NCBI GenBank assembly: GCA_004552595.1 | Contig: SFNX01000004.1 | Location: 1 to 42,356 of the forward strand | DNA length: 42,356 nt | Direction of reading: 5' to 3' | Origin: Lachnospiraceae bacterium | GTDB taxonomy: Bacteria > Bacillota > Clostridia > Lachnospirales > Lachnospiraceae | Shown: piece after piece, positions 1 to 6,974 of the stretch | How the letters are laid out: every line of letters starts with the position of its first letter | How positions within the stretch are numbered: the first letter of the stretch is position 1 | Program-made: the position numbers and the translations under genes | The notes under the pieces: model-generated | Seen by the model: only the letters and a program-made list of their open reading frames with translations | What the model was told of the DNA's origin: nothing | Databases searched by the model: none

Positions 1-125
1 TTTTAATTGCATTTTAGCTCGACACCAAGCCTTTTCTTTCTATTCTGAAATAGATATTATTACCTATATTTTAGTTTATTCATATACTCAAAGCAACTAT
101 AATCTCATTACTTCCAATCTTTTCA

Positions 126-144
126 ATCGAGCGCGAGACGGGAC
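126..144. repeat. Second copy of the tRNA-Gly(GCC) 3' end
   Basis: The 19 bases ATCGAGCGCGAGACGGGAC occur here and again at 252-270, where they form the 3' end of tRNA-Gly(GCC) plus four bases beyond its discriminator. Outside these bases the two sites do not match, so this is not a second tRNA gene. A duplicated tRNA 3' end is what integration of a mobile element into a tRNA leaves behind, but a decayed tandem tRNA copy would look the same. No integrase is visible in the window. Confidence 0.75.
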
Positions 145-194
145 CAAGGAAGCATCACGCTCGCCATGCTCACGTGATAGGTCGTCCCGTCTCG
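134..194. repeat. Nested inverted repeat beyond the tRNA operon
   Basis: An 11-bp perfect outer stem (CGAGACGGGAC at 134-144 and its complement at 184-194) encloses an inner 6-bp stem (ATCACG at 154-159, CGTGAT at 173-178). The outer arm is part of the tRNA-Gly 3' sequence. The element could fold as DNA or RNA. It has no T-run of its own and lies downstream of the tRNA terminator, so it is not needed to end the tRNA transcript. Function unknown. Confidence 0.6.
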
Positions 195-206
195 ATTCAG
201 GAGCTT

Positions 207-254
207 GATAACAAAAATAGGAGCATCCTTTCGGATACTCCTATTTCTGTTATC
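207..254 (-). terminator. Terminator of the tRNA operon
   Basis: In the minus-strand transcript a long hairpin forms from 14 paired bases (215-228 with 233-246, GAAA loop) extended by GATAAC/GTTATC at the base, with a TTTTT run within the descending arm. The single non-Watson-Crick pair is a U-G wobble on the minus transcript but C-A on the plus transcript, which fits use on the minus strand. It starts two bases after the tRNA-Gly(GCC) 3' end. Confidence 0.85.
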
Positions 255-255
255 G

Positions 256-328
256 AGCGCGAGACGGGACTCGAACCCGCGACCCCGACCTTGGCAAGGT
301 CGTGCTCCACCAACTGAGCCACTCGCGC
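256..328 (-). tRNA. tRNA-Gly(GCC)
   Basis: The minus strand folds as a complete cloverleaf: acceptor GCGCGAG/CTCGCGC, D arm with GGCTCAGTTGGTGGAGC, anticodon stem CGACC/GGTCG with loop TTGCCAA (anticodon GCC), and a GGTTCGAGTC T arm. The discriminator is T and no CCA is encoded. It is the last gene of a three-tRNA operon. Confidence 0.95.
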
Positions 329-360
329 ATTTGATATCGAAGCGATATGCGATATCGTAG

Positions 361-431
361 AGCAGGTGATGGGAATCGAACCCACGTATTCAGCTTGGAA
401 GGCTGATGTTCTACCATTGAACCACACCTGC
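361..431 (-). tRNA. tRNA-Gly(TCC)
   Basis: Minus-strand cloverleaf with acceptor GCAGGTG/CACCTGC, anticodon stem TCAGC/GCTGA and loop CTTCCAA, giving anticodon TCC, and a T arm with GGTTCGATTCC. The discriminator is T and CCA is not encoded. It lies between tRNA-Phe and tRNA-Gly(GCC), so the operon supplies two glycine isoacceptors. Confidence 0.95.
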
Positions 432-477
432 ATTTATGGTCTGTTCTGACCTGACGTCCCATTATATCAAGGACAAG

Positions 478-550
<73 letters not shown>

Positions 551-587
551 AAACCCGCGTGCATCTGTTTCACACAACGCAAGAGTG

Positions 588-616
588 ATAATATCACTAA
601 TAATCATCAATTTCAA
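588..616 (-). promoter_or_regulatory. Promoter of the tRNA Phe-Gly-Gly operon
   Basis: On the minus strand TTGAAA (611-616) and TATTAT (588-593) are 17 bases apart, a sigma-70/SigA-type promoter. Start of transcription would be near 581, about 30 bases before tRNA-Phe. Confidence 0.8.
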
Positions 617-782
617 GTTTTTTTTGAATTTTTTTGAAAAAAAACAAATAATGCAAATTAATTACCAACTCATATACTATATTTTGTATGTCACGTTAAC
701 TTATTCCACAATCTGAAATCTCCGAAAAAATTATTATAAGAAACAACCACTCTTCTTAAGTGATGTGATTCACCTAAAAATA

Positions 783-791
783 TGTTAGAAT
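783..791 (+). promoter_or_regulatory. Extended -10 promoter of the DUF5662 gene
   Basis: TGTTAGAAT matches an extended -10 element (TGnTAnAAT). No convincing -35 box is present; the matching position holds ATGTGA inside an inverted repeat GTGA-N6-TCAC at 760-773 that could be an operator. Transcription from this -10 would begin near 797-799, right at the ATG. Confidence 0.55.
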
Positions 792-797
792 GTGCTT

Positions 798-1328
798 ATG
801 CATCCTATTAAACATTTTATTACAATTACAAAACACAGACATATGGTCATATATCACTGCTTTAAAGCGGGTATTGGATTTCAGGGTCTTTTTCATGATT
901 TATCAAAATACTCACCGTCAGAATTCATCCCGGGAGCAGTATATTTTCAGGGAAATCGCTCTCCTAATGAAGGAGAAAGGGAAGCGGCAGGCTTTTCTAA
1001 AGCTTGGATGCATCATAAAGGGCGTAATAAGCACCATTTTGAATACTGGACAGATTACGACCATAATACAAAAAAGATGCAGGGCATGCCAATGCCTGAT
1101 AAATATATAAAAGAAATGTTCTGCGACAGAGTTGCTGCTTCAAAAATATACCAGGGCAGCAATTATGCCGATGACTCTTCACTTAAGTATTTTGAATGGG
1201 GAAGAGACAGGCGCGCTACTCTTATTCACGAAGAGACAAGCAGAAAGCTTGAATTTCTTTTAAAAATGTTAGCAGATAAAGGTGAAAAAGAGACATTCAA
1301 ATATATTAGAACTCATAAAACCCTGTAA
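798..1328 (+). CDS. DUF5662 family protein (unknown function)
   Basis: A 176-residue protein matching the DUF5662 family as I know it: an N-terminal basic stretch (HPIKHFITITKHR), then FHDLSKYSPSEF, a GNRSP segment, and the histidine-rich KAWMHHKGRNKHHFEYW. The HD-like FHDLSKYSP and the HH and HHFEYW clusters suggest a metal-binding helical enzyme related to HD-type folds, which is an inference. An in-frame GTG at 792 would add two residues, but the ATG at 798 fits the usual family start better. No Shine-Dalgarno sequence precedes either start. It is the only plus-strand gene in the first 5.2 kb and is convergent with rqcP, sharing its terminator. Substrate and pathway are unknown. Confidence 0.8.
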   Translation: MHPIKHFITITKHRHMVIYHCFKAGIGFQGLFHDLSKYSPSEFIPGAVYFQGNRSPNEGEREAAGFSKAWMHHKGRNKHHFEYWTDYDHNTKKMQGMPMPDKYIKEMFCDRVAASKIYQGSNYADDSSLKYFEWGRDRRATLIHEETSRKLEFLLKMLADKGEKETFKYIRTHKTL

Positions 1329-1347
1329 GAATCACTTACAGGGTTTT
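1317..1347. terminator. Bidirectional terminator between DUF5662 and rqcP
   Basis: A perfect 13-bp stem AAAACCCTGTAAG/CTTACAGGGTTTT with a five-base loop carries A-runs and T-runs on both sides, so it can end transcripts from both directions. It contains the stop codons of both convergent genes. Confidence 0.9.
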
Positions 1348-1575
1348 ATACATTTCCTTAGCCTCGTCCTTCTTAACAGTTTCCTTAACGTCTGTAACTT
1401 CAACCTTAACGGGCTTATTTCCAAACTGAATCTCAAGAATGTCTCCTACTTTAACATCGTATGATGCCTTGGCCGGTCTTCCGTTAATTGTAACTCTTCC
1501 GGCATCACAGGCCTCATTTGCAACGGTTCTTCTTTTAATAATTCTTGAAACCTTTAAATATTTGTCTAAACGCAT
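1336..1575 (-). CDS. rqcP: RqcP-like S4-domain RNA-binding protein
   Basis: A 79-residue protein that is nearly all S4 domain, beginning MRLDKYLKVSRIIKRRT with GRVTINGRPAKASYDVKVGD following. It closely resembles B. subtilis RqcP (YabO), which binds the stalled 50S-peptidyl-tRNA complex and works with RqcH to add alanine tails during ribosome quality control. Start is supported by CGGAG nine bases upstream. It lies directly downstream of hup, as in many clostridia, although the hup terminator separates them. The next usual neighbours (yabP, yabQ, divIC) are missing; the gene ends at a terminator shared with the DUF5662 gene. Confidence 0.9.
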   Translation of the reverse strand: MRLDKYLKVSRIIKRRTVANEACDAGRVTINGRPAKASYDVKVGDILEIQFGNKPVKVEVTDVKETVKKDEAKEMYKTL

Positions 1576-1647
1576 ATTTTTCTCCGATTTTACTACTTAC
1601 TATCTTAGCGTATTACTTGTCGCGCTATGGATTTCATTTTATGGATA

Positions 1648-1691
1648 AAGAAAGCCACCTCGTTCTTAAAGCAAGCTTAGAACAGGTGGCT
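1648..1691 (-). terminator. Terminator of hup
   Basis: On the minus strand a strong hairpin (AGCCACCT with AGGTGGCT, extended by GTTCT/AGAAC) is followed by TTTCTTTAT. It lies 35 bases past the hup stop and before the rqcP start, so rqcP depends on read-through or its own weak promoter. Confidence 0.85.
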
Positions 1692-1726
1692 ATCTTCATA
1701 AAACAATTGCTTGTAGCAATAATATC

Positions 1727-2002
1727 TTACTTGTTAACAAGATCCTTAAGAGCCTTACCAGCTTTGAACTTAGGTGCCTTTGAAGCAGCAATCTTCATTG
1801 TCTTACCTGTCTGTGGGTTTCTTCCCTCTCTAGCTGCTCTCTTAGAAACTTCGAATGTACCAAATCCAACTAACTGAACCTTTCCACCCTTCTTAAGCTC
1901 TTTAGCAACAACATCTGTGAATGCCTTTACAGCTGCCTCAGCGTCCTTCTTTGTAAGACCTGACTCTTTAACCATAGCAGCTACTAATTCTGTCTTGTTC
2001 AT
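1727..2002 (-). CDS. hup: HU family DNA-binding protein
   Basis: A 91-residue nucleoid protein of the HU/IHF family. Visible hallmarks are the N-terminal MNKTELVAAMVKESGLTKKDAE helix pair, the GFGTFEV strand, and the beta-arm signature GRNPQTGKTMKIAASK in which the arm proline intercalates into DNA. HU acts as a dimer that bends and compacts DNA with little sequence preference. The start is preceded by TTAGGAGG at ideal spacing and by a near-consensus promoter, fitting very high expression. Its own strong terminator makes it largely a single-gene unit, with rqcP next. Confidence 0.97.
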   Translation of the reverse strand: MNKTELVAAMVKESGLTKKDAEAAVKAFTDVVAKELKKGGKVQLVGFGTFEVSKRAAREGRNPQTGKTMKIAASKAPKFKAGKALKDLVNK

Positions 2003-2059
2003 TATAAATTCCTCCTAATGTTTGTCGTCACAAATAACGCACCGAAGTGCCTACATGTA

Positions 2060-2088
2060 GTTATATAACGTTTACCATGATATGTCAA
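2060..2088 (-). promoter_or_regulatory. Strong promoter of hup
   Basis: TTGACA (2083-2088) and TATAAC (2060-2065) are 17 bases apart on the minus strand. The transcript would begin near 2053 and carry a small GCACTTCGGTGC hairpin (2039-2050) at its 5' end, followed by the TTAGGAGG ribosome site. Confidence 0.85.
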
Positions 2089-2189
2089 GAAAAAAGCACG
2101 ATTTTACGCGATTCTACGCTATTTTTTGGTGTTTAGGTGATATAATTTTGAATATGTGGTGTTATGTTACCTTACACAATATATGGGAA

Positions 2190-3092
2190 TTATTTTACAC
2201 ATCCTATTATATTATTTATATCATCAATGCCTTGCTTTTCCATGAAATGTTCTATTCCATGAATTGCTTCTTCTGTTGCATACGGATTATGGAAATTCAT
2301 TGCTCCGATTGCGACTGCGGTTGCACCTGCCATCATAAATTCGATTACATCTTCATAGTTTGATACACCACCCATTCCAATTATCGGAATATTAACGGCA
2401 TTTGCTACCTGATACACCATCCTTACAGCTATAGGCTTTATTGCAGGTCCTGAAAGTCCACCGGTTTTATTTGCAAGTGCAAAATCCCTCTTATAAATAT
2501 CAATTTTCATTGCAGTAATTGTATTAATAAGAGAAATCGCATCCGAGCCTGCTGCCTCTGCCGCCTTTGCCATTTCCGTAATATCCGTTACATTTGGTGA
2601 AAGCTTCATAATAATAGGCTGCTTAGCATGTGCTTTTACTTCCTTTGTTACACTGTAAAGCATGTCTGCATTTTGCCCAAAAGCAATTGCTCCTTCCTTA
2701 ACATTAGGACAAGATACATTGATTTCAAGCATATCTACATCTGTGTCTGCAAGTCTCTCAACTACACCTACATACTCTTCTACAGACTTTCCACATACAT
2801 TTACTATAATCTTTGTATTATATTGACTTAAGAATTTTAAATCTCTCTCAATAAATGTATCGATTCCGGGATTCTGAAGTCCTATGGCATTCATCATTCC
2901 TGCCTGTGTCTCACAAACTCTGGGTGTAGGATTACCTGTCCATGGAGTTAGTGCAACTCCCTTTGTCACAACTGCACCAAGCTTGTTTAAGTCGACAAAC
3001 TCTCCATATTCCATGCCGGAACCAAATGTTCCTGATGCTGTCATTATTGGATTTTTGAATTCAACGCCTGCAATAGTTACTTTTGTATTCAT
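2190..3092 (-). CDS. pyrD: Dihydroorotate dehydrogenase B, catalytic subunit
   Basis: A 300-residue FMN-binding TIM-barrel enzyme oxidising dihydroorotate to orotate, step four of pyrimidine synthesis. The type 1B signature is clear: PIMTASGTFGSG near the start, GNPTPRVCET and NAIGLQNPG, the segment EINVSCPNVKEG whose Cys is the catalytic base of class 1 enzymes, then GLSGPAIKP and the phosphate-binding IIGMGGVSNYEDVIEFMMAGA. Class 1B enzymes pair with PyrK and pass electrons to NAD+. Its start overlaps the pyrK stop by four bases (ATGA), so the subunits are translationally coupled. It is last in pyrC-pyrK-pyrD; no clear terminator separates it from the hup promoter. Confidence 0.96.
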   Translation of the reverse strand: MNTKVTIAGVEFKNPIMTASGTFGSGMEYGEFVDLNKLGAVVTKGVALTPWTGNPTPRVCETQAGMMNAIGLQNPGIDTFIERDLKFLSQYNTKIIVNVCGKSVEEYVGVVERLADTDVDMLEINVSCPNVKEGAIAFGQNADMLYSVTKEVKAHAKQPIIMKLSPNVTDITEMAKAAEAAGSDAISLINTITAMKIDIYKRDFALANKTGGLSGPAIKPIAVRMVYQVANAVNIPIIGMGGVSNYEDVIEFMMAGATAVAIGAMNFHNPYATEEAIHGIEHFMEKQGIDDINNIIGCVK

Positions 3093-3853
3093 AATTCAAT
3101 ATCCTCCGCGTTAAATACAGGTCCGTCTGCACATATTCTTTTGTTGTTTACTTTTGAATGATCATCTACATTAGTAGACTTACATACACATCCAAGGCAT
3201 GCACCGACACCGCAGGCCATTTTTTCTTCCATTGAGATATATGCTTTAATGCCTTTTTCTTTTGCATATTCCTTTACCCCTCTTAACATTGGAATAGGAC
3301 CGCAGGCATATATTACGCTTCCGCTAACGTTTTGTTCTCTTATTGCATCAATAACATTTCCTTTAGTTCCTACACTGCCATCCTCTGTAGCTACAACTAA
3401 TTTGCCGTAGCAGGCAAGATCATTATTAAGGAACATCTCACTGTTTCTGTATCCGACAACTATTGTTTTCTCTGATTCAAGTGCCTTTGCAAGCTCAAGC
3501 ATAGGAGGAATTCCGATTCCGCCTCCTATTAATATCGCCTTTTCATCGCATAGAGGAAATCCGTTGCCAAGAGGTCCTAAAATATTAACGGATGCCCCTG
3601 AGCGATACTTTGAAAACTCCTCAGTGCCTTTTCCCGCCTTTCTGTATACAATTCTAAGTGCTGTCTTTTTATCATCAATCTCACAAATACTGATAGGTCT
3701 TGGTAAAAGCTTTGCCTCATTTTTTGTGTACACGGAAATAAACTGTCCCGGCTTTGCTTCTTTTGCAATATTTGTGTTTATCCACATGCTGTAAATATCT
3801 GTCGCTAGTTTTTCCTGCGAAATAACGACTGCACATTCTTTAATTTTTCCCAT
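3089..3853 (-). CDS. pyrK: Dihydroorotate dehydrogenase B, electron transfer subunit
   Basis: A 254-residue ferredoxin-reductase-like protein carrying FAD and a 2Fe-2S cluster, which moves electrons from PyrD to NAD+. The FAD-binding RPISI lies at residues 52-56, an NAD-binding GGGIGIPPM at 110-118, and the cluster ligands are visible as C214, C219, C222 and C241 (CGVGACLGC and ICADGPVF). Start overlaps the end of pyrC by 14 bases and its stop overlaps pyrD by four, so all three proteins are coupled. Length is typical of the family. Confidence 0.95.
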   Translation of the reverse strand: MGKIKECAVVISQEKLATDIYSMWINTNIAKEAKPGQFISVYTKNEAKLLPRPISICEIDDKKTALRIVYRKAGKGTEEFSKYRSGASVNILGPLGNGFPLCDEKAILIGGGIGIPPMLELAKALESEKTIVVGYRNSEMFLNNDLACYGKLVVATEDGSVGTKGNVIDAIREQNVSGSVIYACGPIPMLRGVKEYAKEKGIKAYISMEEKMACGVGACLGCVCKSTNVDDHSKVNNKRICADGPVFNAEDIEL

Positions 3854-5120
3854 CCTGATACACTATCCTTCCATTTGAGATTGTATATTTAACTTTTCCT
3901 TTCAGCTTAACACCCTTAAAAGGTGAATTCTGTGACTTTGATTTGAATTTCTCTATTGTAAAGCTTTCATTCGGATCAAATATTACTAAATCCGCTCTTT
4001 TTGACACCGATACATCCGCTATTTCATCTTCTAAATGATATAGGCTTGCAGGTCCGAGCGTCATCCTTTCTATGAGCTCGTTCACTGTTAAATATCCTTT
4101 GTCAACAAGCTCTGTAATTCCAAGCGCAAGCGCCGTCTCAAGCCCGATAATTCCACTTGGAGCTTTCGTTATTTCCTGAGCCTTCTCGTCCTTTGAATGA
4201 GGCGCATGGTCTGTTGCGATTATTTCAATCGTACCGTCCTTAAGTCCTGAAATAATTGCTTTTCTGTCTGACTCAAGTCTTAACGGCGGATTCATTTTTG
4301 CAAGAGCAAAATGCCATAGCAGCGCATCCTCCGTTAATGTAAAGTGATGCGGGCTAGCCTCTGCGTGAATATTTTTATGCGTTTTTCTTGCTTCTCTAAT
4401 AAGCTCTACGCCTTCCTTAGTGCTTATATGCTGGATATTGACATCGGCTCCGGTTTCCTTTGCAATCTCAATATCCCTTTCAATCATTGAAATTTCCGCT
4501 TCTCTTTTGGAGCCGCCAATATCAAGAACATCAGAAACCTTTCCTGCATTGATTCCGTTGTTAATTATGTACTCTTTATTCTCCTCGTGCAGTGACACAG
4601 GTATATTCAGCTTTTTTGCCTGCAAAAATGCCTCTTTTACTAAATCTGCATCCATAATCGGAACGCCGTCATCAGATACACCGACCGCTCCTGCCTTATA
4701 AAGGCCTTCAAAATCAGTAAGCTTACATCCTTTCATACCTTCTGTTACATTGGCAACACTTAAGATGTTAATATCCGTACTCTTACCCTTTTCAATAACG
4801 TATTTTAGCGTTTCGATATTATCAACACACGGCTTTGTATTTGCCATCAGAACAACTGTTGTAAAGCCGCCGGCTGCTGCCGCTTTTGCACCTGTATAAA
4901 TATCTTCTTTATATGTAAATCCGGGATCTCTGAAATGCACATGAACATCAACAAGTCCCGGTGCACAGTAAAGATTGGTTCCATCAATTACCGTATCAGT
5001 GGGATCTTCTGCATCAATATCCTTTTCAATTGACTCTATTACATTTTCTTTTATATAAATATCTGTAATATCATCAAATCCTGTACGCGGATTAATTAGT
5101 CTGACATTTTTAATTATCAT
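3840..5120 (-). CDS. pyrC: Dihydroorotase
   Basis: A 426-residue class I dihydroorotase, the zinc amidohydrolase that closes carbamoyl-aspartate to dihydroorotate. The zinc motif DVHVHFRDPG is at about 58-67, NTKP follows, and the later metal histidine and catalytic Asp lie in IQHIST, ASPHHFTLTED and IATDHAPHSKDEK. Length fits Bacillus-type PyrC. An AAGG-AAGGG stretch precedes the ATG. It heads a short pyr unit that lacks pyrR, pyrB and pyrF, which must lie elsewhere if present. No pyrR-type attenuator hairpin is seen in the short leader. Confidence 0.95.
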   Translation of the reverse strand: MIIKNVRLINPRTGFDDITDIYIKENVIESIEKDIDAEDPTDTVIDGTNLYCAPGLVDVHVHFRDPGFTYKEDIYTGAKAAAAGGFTTVVLMANTKPCVDNIETLKYVIEKGKSTDINILSVANVTEGMKGCKLTDFEGLYKAGAVGVSDDGVPIMDADLVKEAFLQAKKLNIPVSLHEENKEYIINNGINAGKVSDVLDIGGSKREAEISMIERDIEIAKETGADVNIQHISTKEGVELIREARKTHKNIHAEASPHHFTLTEDALLWHFALAKMNPPLRLESDRKAIISGLKDGTIEIIATDHAPHSKDEKAQEITKAPSGIIGLETALALGITELVDKGYLTVNELIERMTLGPASLYHLEDEIADVSVSKRADLVIFDPNESFTIEKFKSKSQNSPFKGVKLKGKVKYTISNGRIVYQDGKN

Positions 5121-5174
5121 TTTCCCTTATCCTTAGATTAATGCCGTTTCGCCTAATAATGATTATATCCTATG

Positions 5175-5209
5175 TTGATTCTATAATAAATATTTATTAA
5201 AATAATCAA
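5175..5209. promoter_or_regulatory. Overlapping divergent promoters, pyrC / plsC
   Basis: The 35 bases form an imperfect palindrome around a perfect 16-bp core TAATAAATATTTATTA. On the plus strand TTGATT (5175-5180) and TAAAAT (5198-5203) are 17 bases apart and would drive plsC. On the minus strand TTGATT (complement of 5204-5209) sits 17-18 bases from TTATAG/TATAGA and could drive pyrC. A second TATAAT on the minus strand at 5163-5168 is an alternative for pyrC. Polymerases could not occupy both at once. Confidence 0.6.
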
Positions 5210-5236
5210 AGAATGTTTAAATATTGAGAGGGCGAA

Positions 5237-5962
5237 ATGATTAGGACTATCTTAGCTGCAATTCTTATTATATTTTTCTTTATTGTTACTATTCCGGTAT
5301 TGTTCATTTTATGGATAATCGGGCTTATTAATATGAAGGTTCACGATACGATTTCTTATGGAATCATGAAGATAGCTTTCAGCATTATTTTATTTGTATG
5401 CGGAGCAAAGGTCAGCGTAGAAGGAATTGACAATATCCCAAAGGACAAACCTGTTCTCTATGTAGGAAACCACAGAAGCTATTTTGATATTATAGTACTT
5501 TACAGATATGTTGTTGGACCTACAGGCTTTATTGCTAAGAAAGAGTTTAGAAAAGTACCTGTTCTTGGTCACTGGATTTCATGTCTTCACGGAATATTCC
5601 TTGACAGAAAAGATATTAAGGCGGGACTCAAAACAATTCTTGAGGCAATAGAAAATGTTAAAACAAAAGGGATTTCATACAGTATATTTCCTGAGGGAAC
5701 AAGAAATCATGAGAAGGAAATGCTTCCGTTTAAGGAAGGTAGTATGAAAATTGCAACAAAGAGCGGATGTCCTATTGTTCCGGTTGCAATGACTCATATG
5801 GATGACCTTCTTGAAAATCATATGCCATTTATTAAAGGTACAAATGTATCAATCAGATTCGGCGAACCGATATATACCGATCAGCTTTCAAAGGATGAAC
5901 TTAAATTCCTTGGGGCAAAAGTTAGAGACAAAATTCAGCTTATGATTGATGATATGCAATAA
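5237..5962 (+). CDS. plsC: 1-acyl-sn-glycerol-3-phosphate acyltransferase
   Basis: A 241-residue membrane-associated acyltransferase that adds the second acyl chain to lysophosphatidic acid, giving phosphatidic acid. The catalytic HX4D motif is N78-H-R-S-Y-F-D84 and the substrate-binding FPEGTR is at 151-156, with VPVAMTH later. Two hydrophobic segments (about 5-31 and 41-56) anchor it to the membrane. The ATG has GAGAGGG seven bases upstream and a promoter at 5175-5203. It is transcribed toward the SRP RNA gene, and its stop lies within the T-run of the SRP RNA terminator. Confidence 0.92.
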   Translation: MIRTILAAILIIFFFIVTIPVLFILWIIGLINMKVHDTISYGIMKIAFSIILFVCGAKVSVEGIDNIPKDKPVLYVGNHRSYFDIIVLYRYVVGPTGFIAKKEFRKVPVLGHWISCLHGIFLDRKDIKAGLKTILEAIENVKTKGISYSIFPEGTRNHEKEMLPFKEGSMKIATKSGCPIVPVAMTHMDDLLENHMPFIKGTNVSIRFGEPIYTDQLSKDELKFLGAKVRDKIQLMIDDMQ

Positions 5963-5984
5963 AAACGCATCCCGCTTCGAATGC
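5958..5984 (-). terminator. Terminator of the SRP RNA gene
   Basis: On the minus strand GCATTC-GAAGCG-GGATGC forms a six-pair hairpin followed by GTTTTTATT. It overlaps the last codon region of the convergent plsC. Confidence 0.7.
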
Positions 5985-5985
5985 A

Positions 5986-6226
5986 AAACATACACGTTTT
6001 TAAGGCTACTGACTCAACCCAGGCGACCTCACAACACCCGGAAGGTTCCGCTTAGTGCTGCTTCATTCCTGACCTGACACGGTTCACGGATTTCCGTCGC
6101 GCAAGACCCAAGTCTCAACGCCTGATAACCAAAGACTGCTGTACGCAAATACACCCTCTGCGGGATATCACCCCTGCTATAGCGGATTTCAGGTACAAGG
6201 AGCCGCTAACTCCCCGGCTGCGTGCT
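5986..6226 (-). ncRNA. ffs: Signal recognition particle RNA, long Bacillus type
   Basis: The minus strand carries both SRP RNA domains. The Alu domain is near the 5' end (GGGGAGTTAGCGG, TGTACCTG, then ATCCGCTATAGCAGGGGTG), nearly matching the B. subtilis scRNA. The S-domain tip is GTGTCAGGTC-AGGAAT-GAAGCAGCAC: a GGAA tetraloop and the asymmetric loop bound by Ffh. The segments GGGTCTTGCGCGA and GTCGCCTGGGTTGAG are also typical. It guides ribosomes making membrane proteins to the Sec machinery together with Ffh. The end positions are inferred from the promoter, terminal CACG/CGTG pairing and terminator. In B. subtilis this RNA gene also lies near tadA. Confidence 0.93.
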
Positions 6227-6230
6227 TTTC

Positions 6231-6259
6231 ATTATACTTTTAAAGCAATATTTAGTCAA
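6231..6259 (-). promoter_or_regulatory. Promoter of the SRP RNA gene
   Basis: TTGACT (6254-6259) and TATAAT (6231-6236) are 17 bases apart on the minus strand, predicting a start near 6224. The -35 box overlaps the stop codon of the upstream activase gene. Confidence 0.85.
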
Positions 6260-6974
6260 CTCCCCTCACATTTGCGTTCAATACGCTTTCCCCTATTATC
6301 TCACTGAATCTATACAGTTTTTCTTTTTCGTAAGGCTTAAGGGTATGGTCTTTTACGTATTCGGAGTCAACAAACGACTGTATATAATGCCTTTTTGCAC
6401 CTGAAATAAGCTTTCCGATACCTTCAATCGTTCTTTCATCATGAAGCTTCTTCATGACCGTCGTTCTGAATTCATATTCTATATTTGAATTAATTATTAT
6501 CTCTATTGATCTTTCGACTTTTTTTATTATTTCTTCTTCAACATAATCCCTGCTAAGTCCTATTGCTTCATAATACCTGTCCTTTGATGACTTAACATCC
6601 ATAGCGATATAATCGATTAATCTTTCATTTATAAGCATGCTTATCATTTCAGGATTTGTACCGTTTGTATCAAGCTTTACAAGAAGCTTTCCTCCGTTTA
6701 TACCCTTAATTTCTCTTATAAAATCCACTAATTCATCATTAAGAGTAGGTTCTCCTCCCGTAATGCATACTCCATCTAACAGTGATGCTCTTTTTTTAAG
6801 AAAGTTAATAACTTCATCCCTTGAAATATCGCTTTCATCTTCATTAACAATATTCATATTGTGGCAAAACGGACAAAGAAAATTACAGCCACCTATAAAT
6901 ATGGTGGCTGCTACATGTCCCGGATAATCAAGTAATGTTGTCTTCTGTAATCCTTTAATTCTCATTCTTTGCAT
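6252..6974 (-). CDS. NrdG2-type anaerobic ribonucleotide reductase activating protein (radical SAM)
   Basis: A 240-residue radical SAM protein. The cluster motif is C30-x3-C34-x2-C37 (GGCNFLCPFCHN), preceded by LLDYPGHVAATIF and followed by the SAM-binding GGEPTL at about 79-84. This arrangement matches the NrdG2 group of glycyl-radical activases annotated as anaerobic ribonucleotide reductase activating proteins. No nrdD or other glycyl-radical enzyme is in the window, so its partner is unknown. The start overlaps the end of degV by 20 bases; a second ATG three codons in (6965) is possible, but GGAAAG is better spaced for the first. Confidence 0.85.
   Translation of the reverse strand: MQRMRIKGLQKTTLLDYPGHVAATIFIGGCNFLCPFCHNMNIVNEDESDISRDEVINFLKKRASLLDGVCITGGEPTLNDELVDFIREIKGINGGKLLVKLDTNGTNPEMISMLINERLIDYIAMDVKSSKDRYYEAIGLSRDYVEEEIIKKVERSIEIIINSNIEYEFRTTVMKKLHDERTIEGIGKLISGAKRHYIQSFVDSEYVKDHTLKPYEKEKLYRFSEIIGESVLNANVRGVD

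Noticed and set aside
792..797. GTG start two codons before the chosen ATG of the DUF5662 gene
   Set aside because: Adds two residues that do not fit the family start; it overlaps the end of the -10 box, so it may not be transcribed.
5121..5236. pyr attenuator or PyrR-binding leader before pyrC
   Set aside because: The leader is short, has no anti-terminator/terminator pair and no PyrR gene is adjacent.
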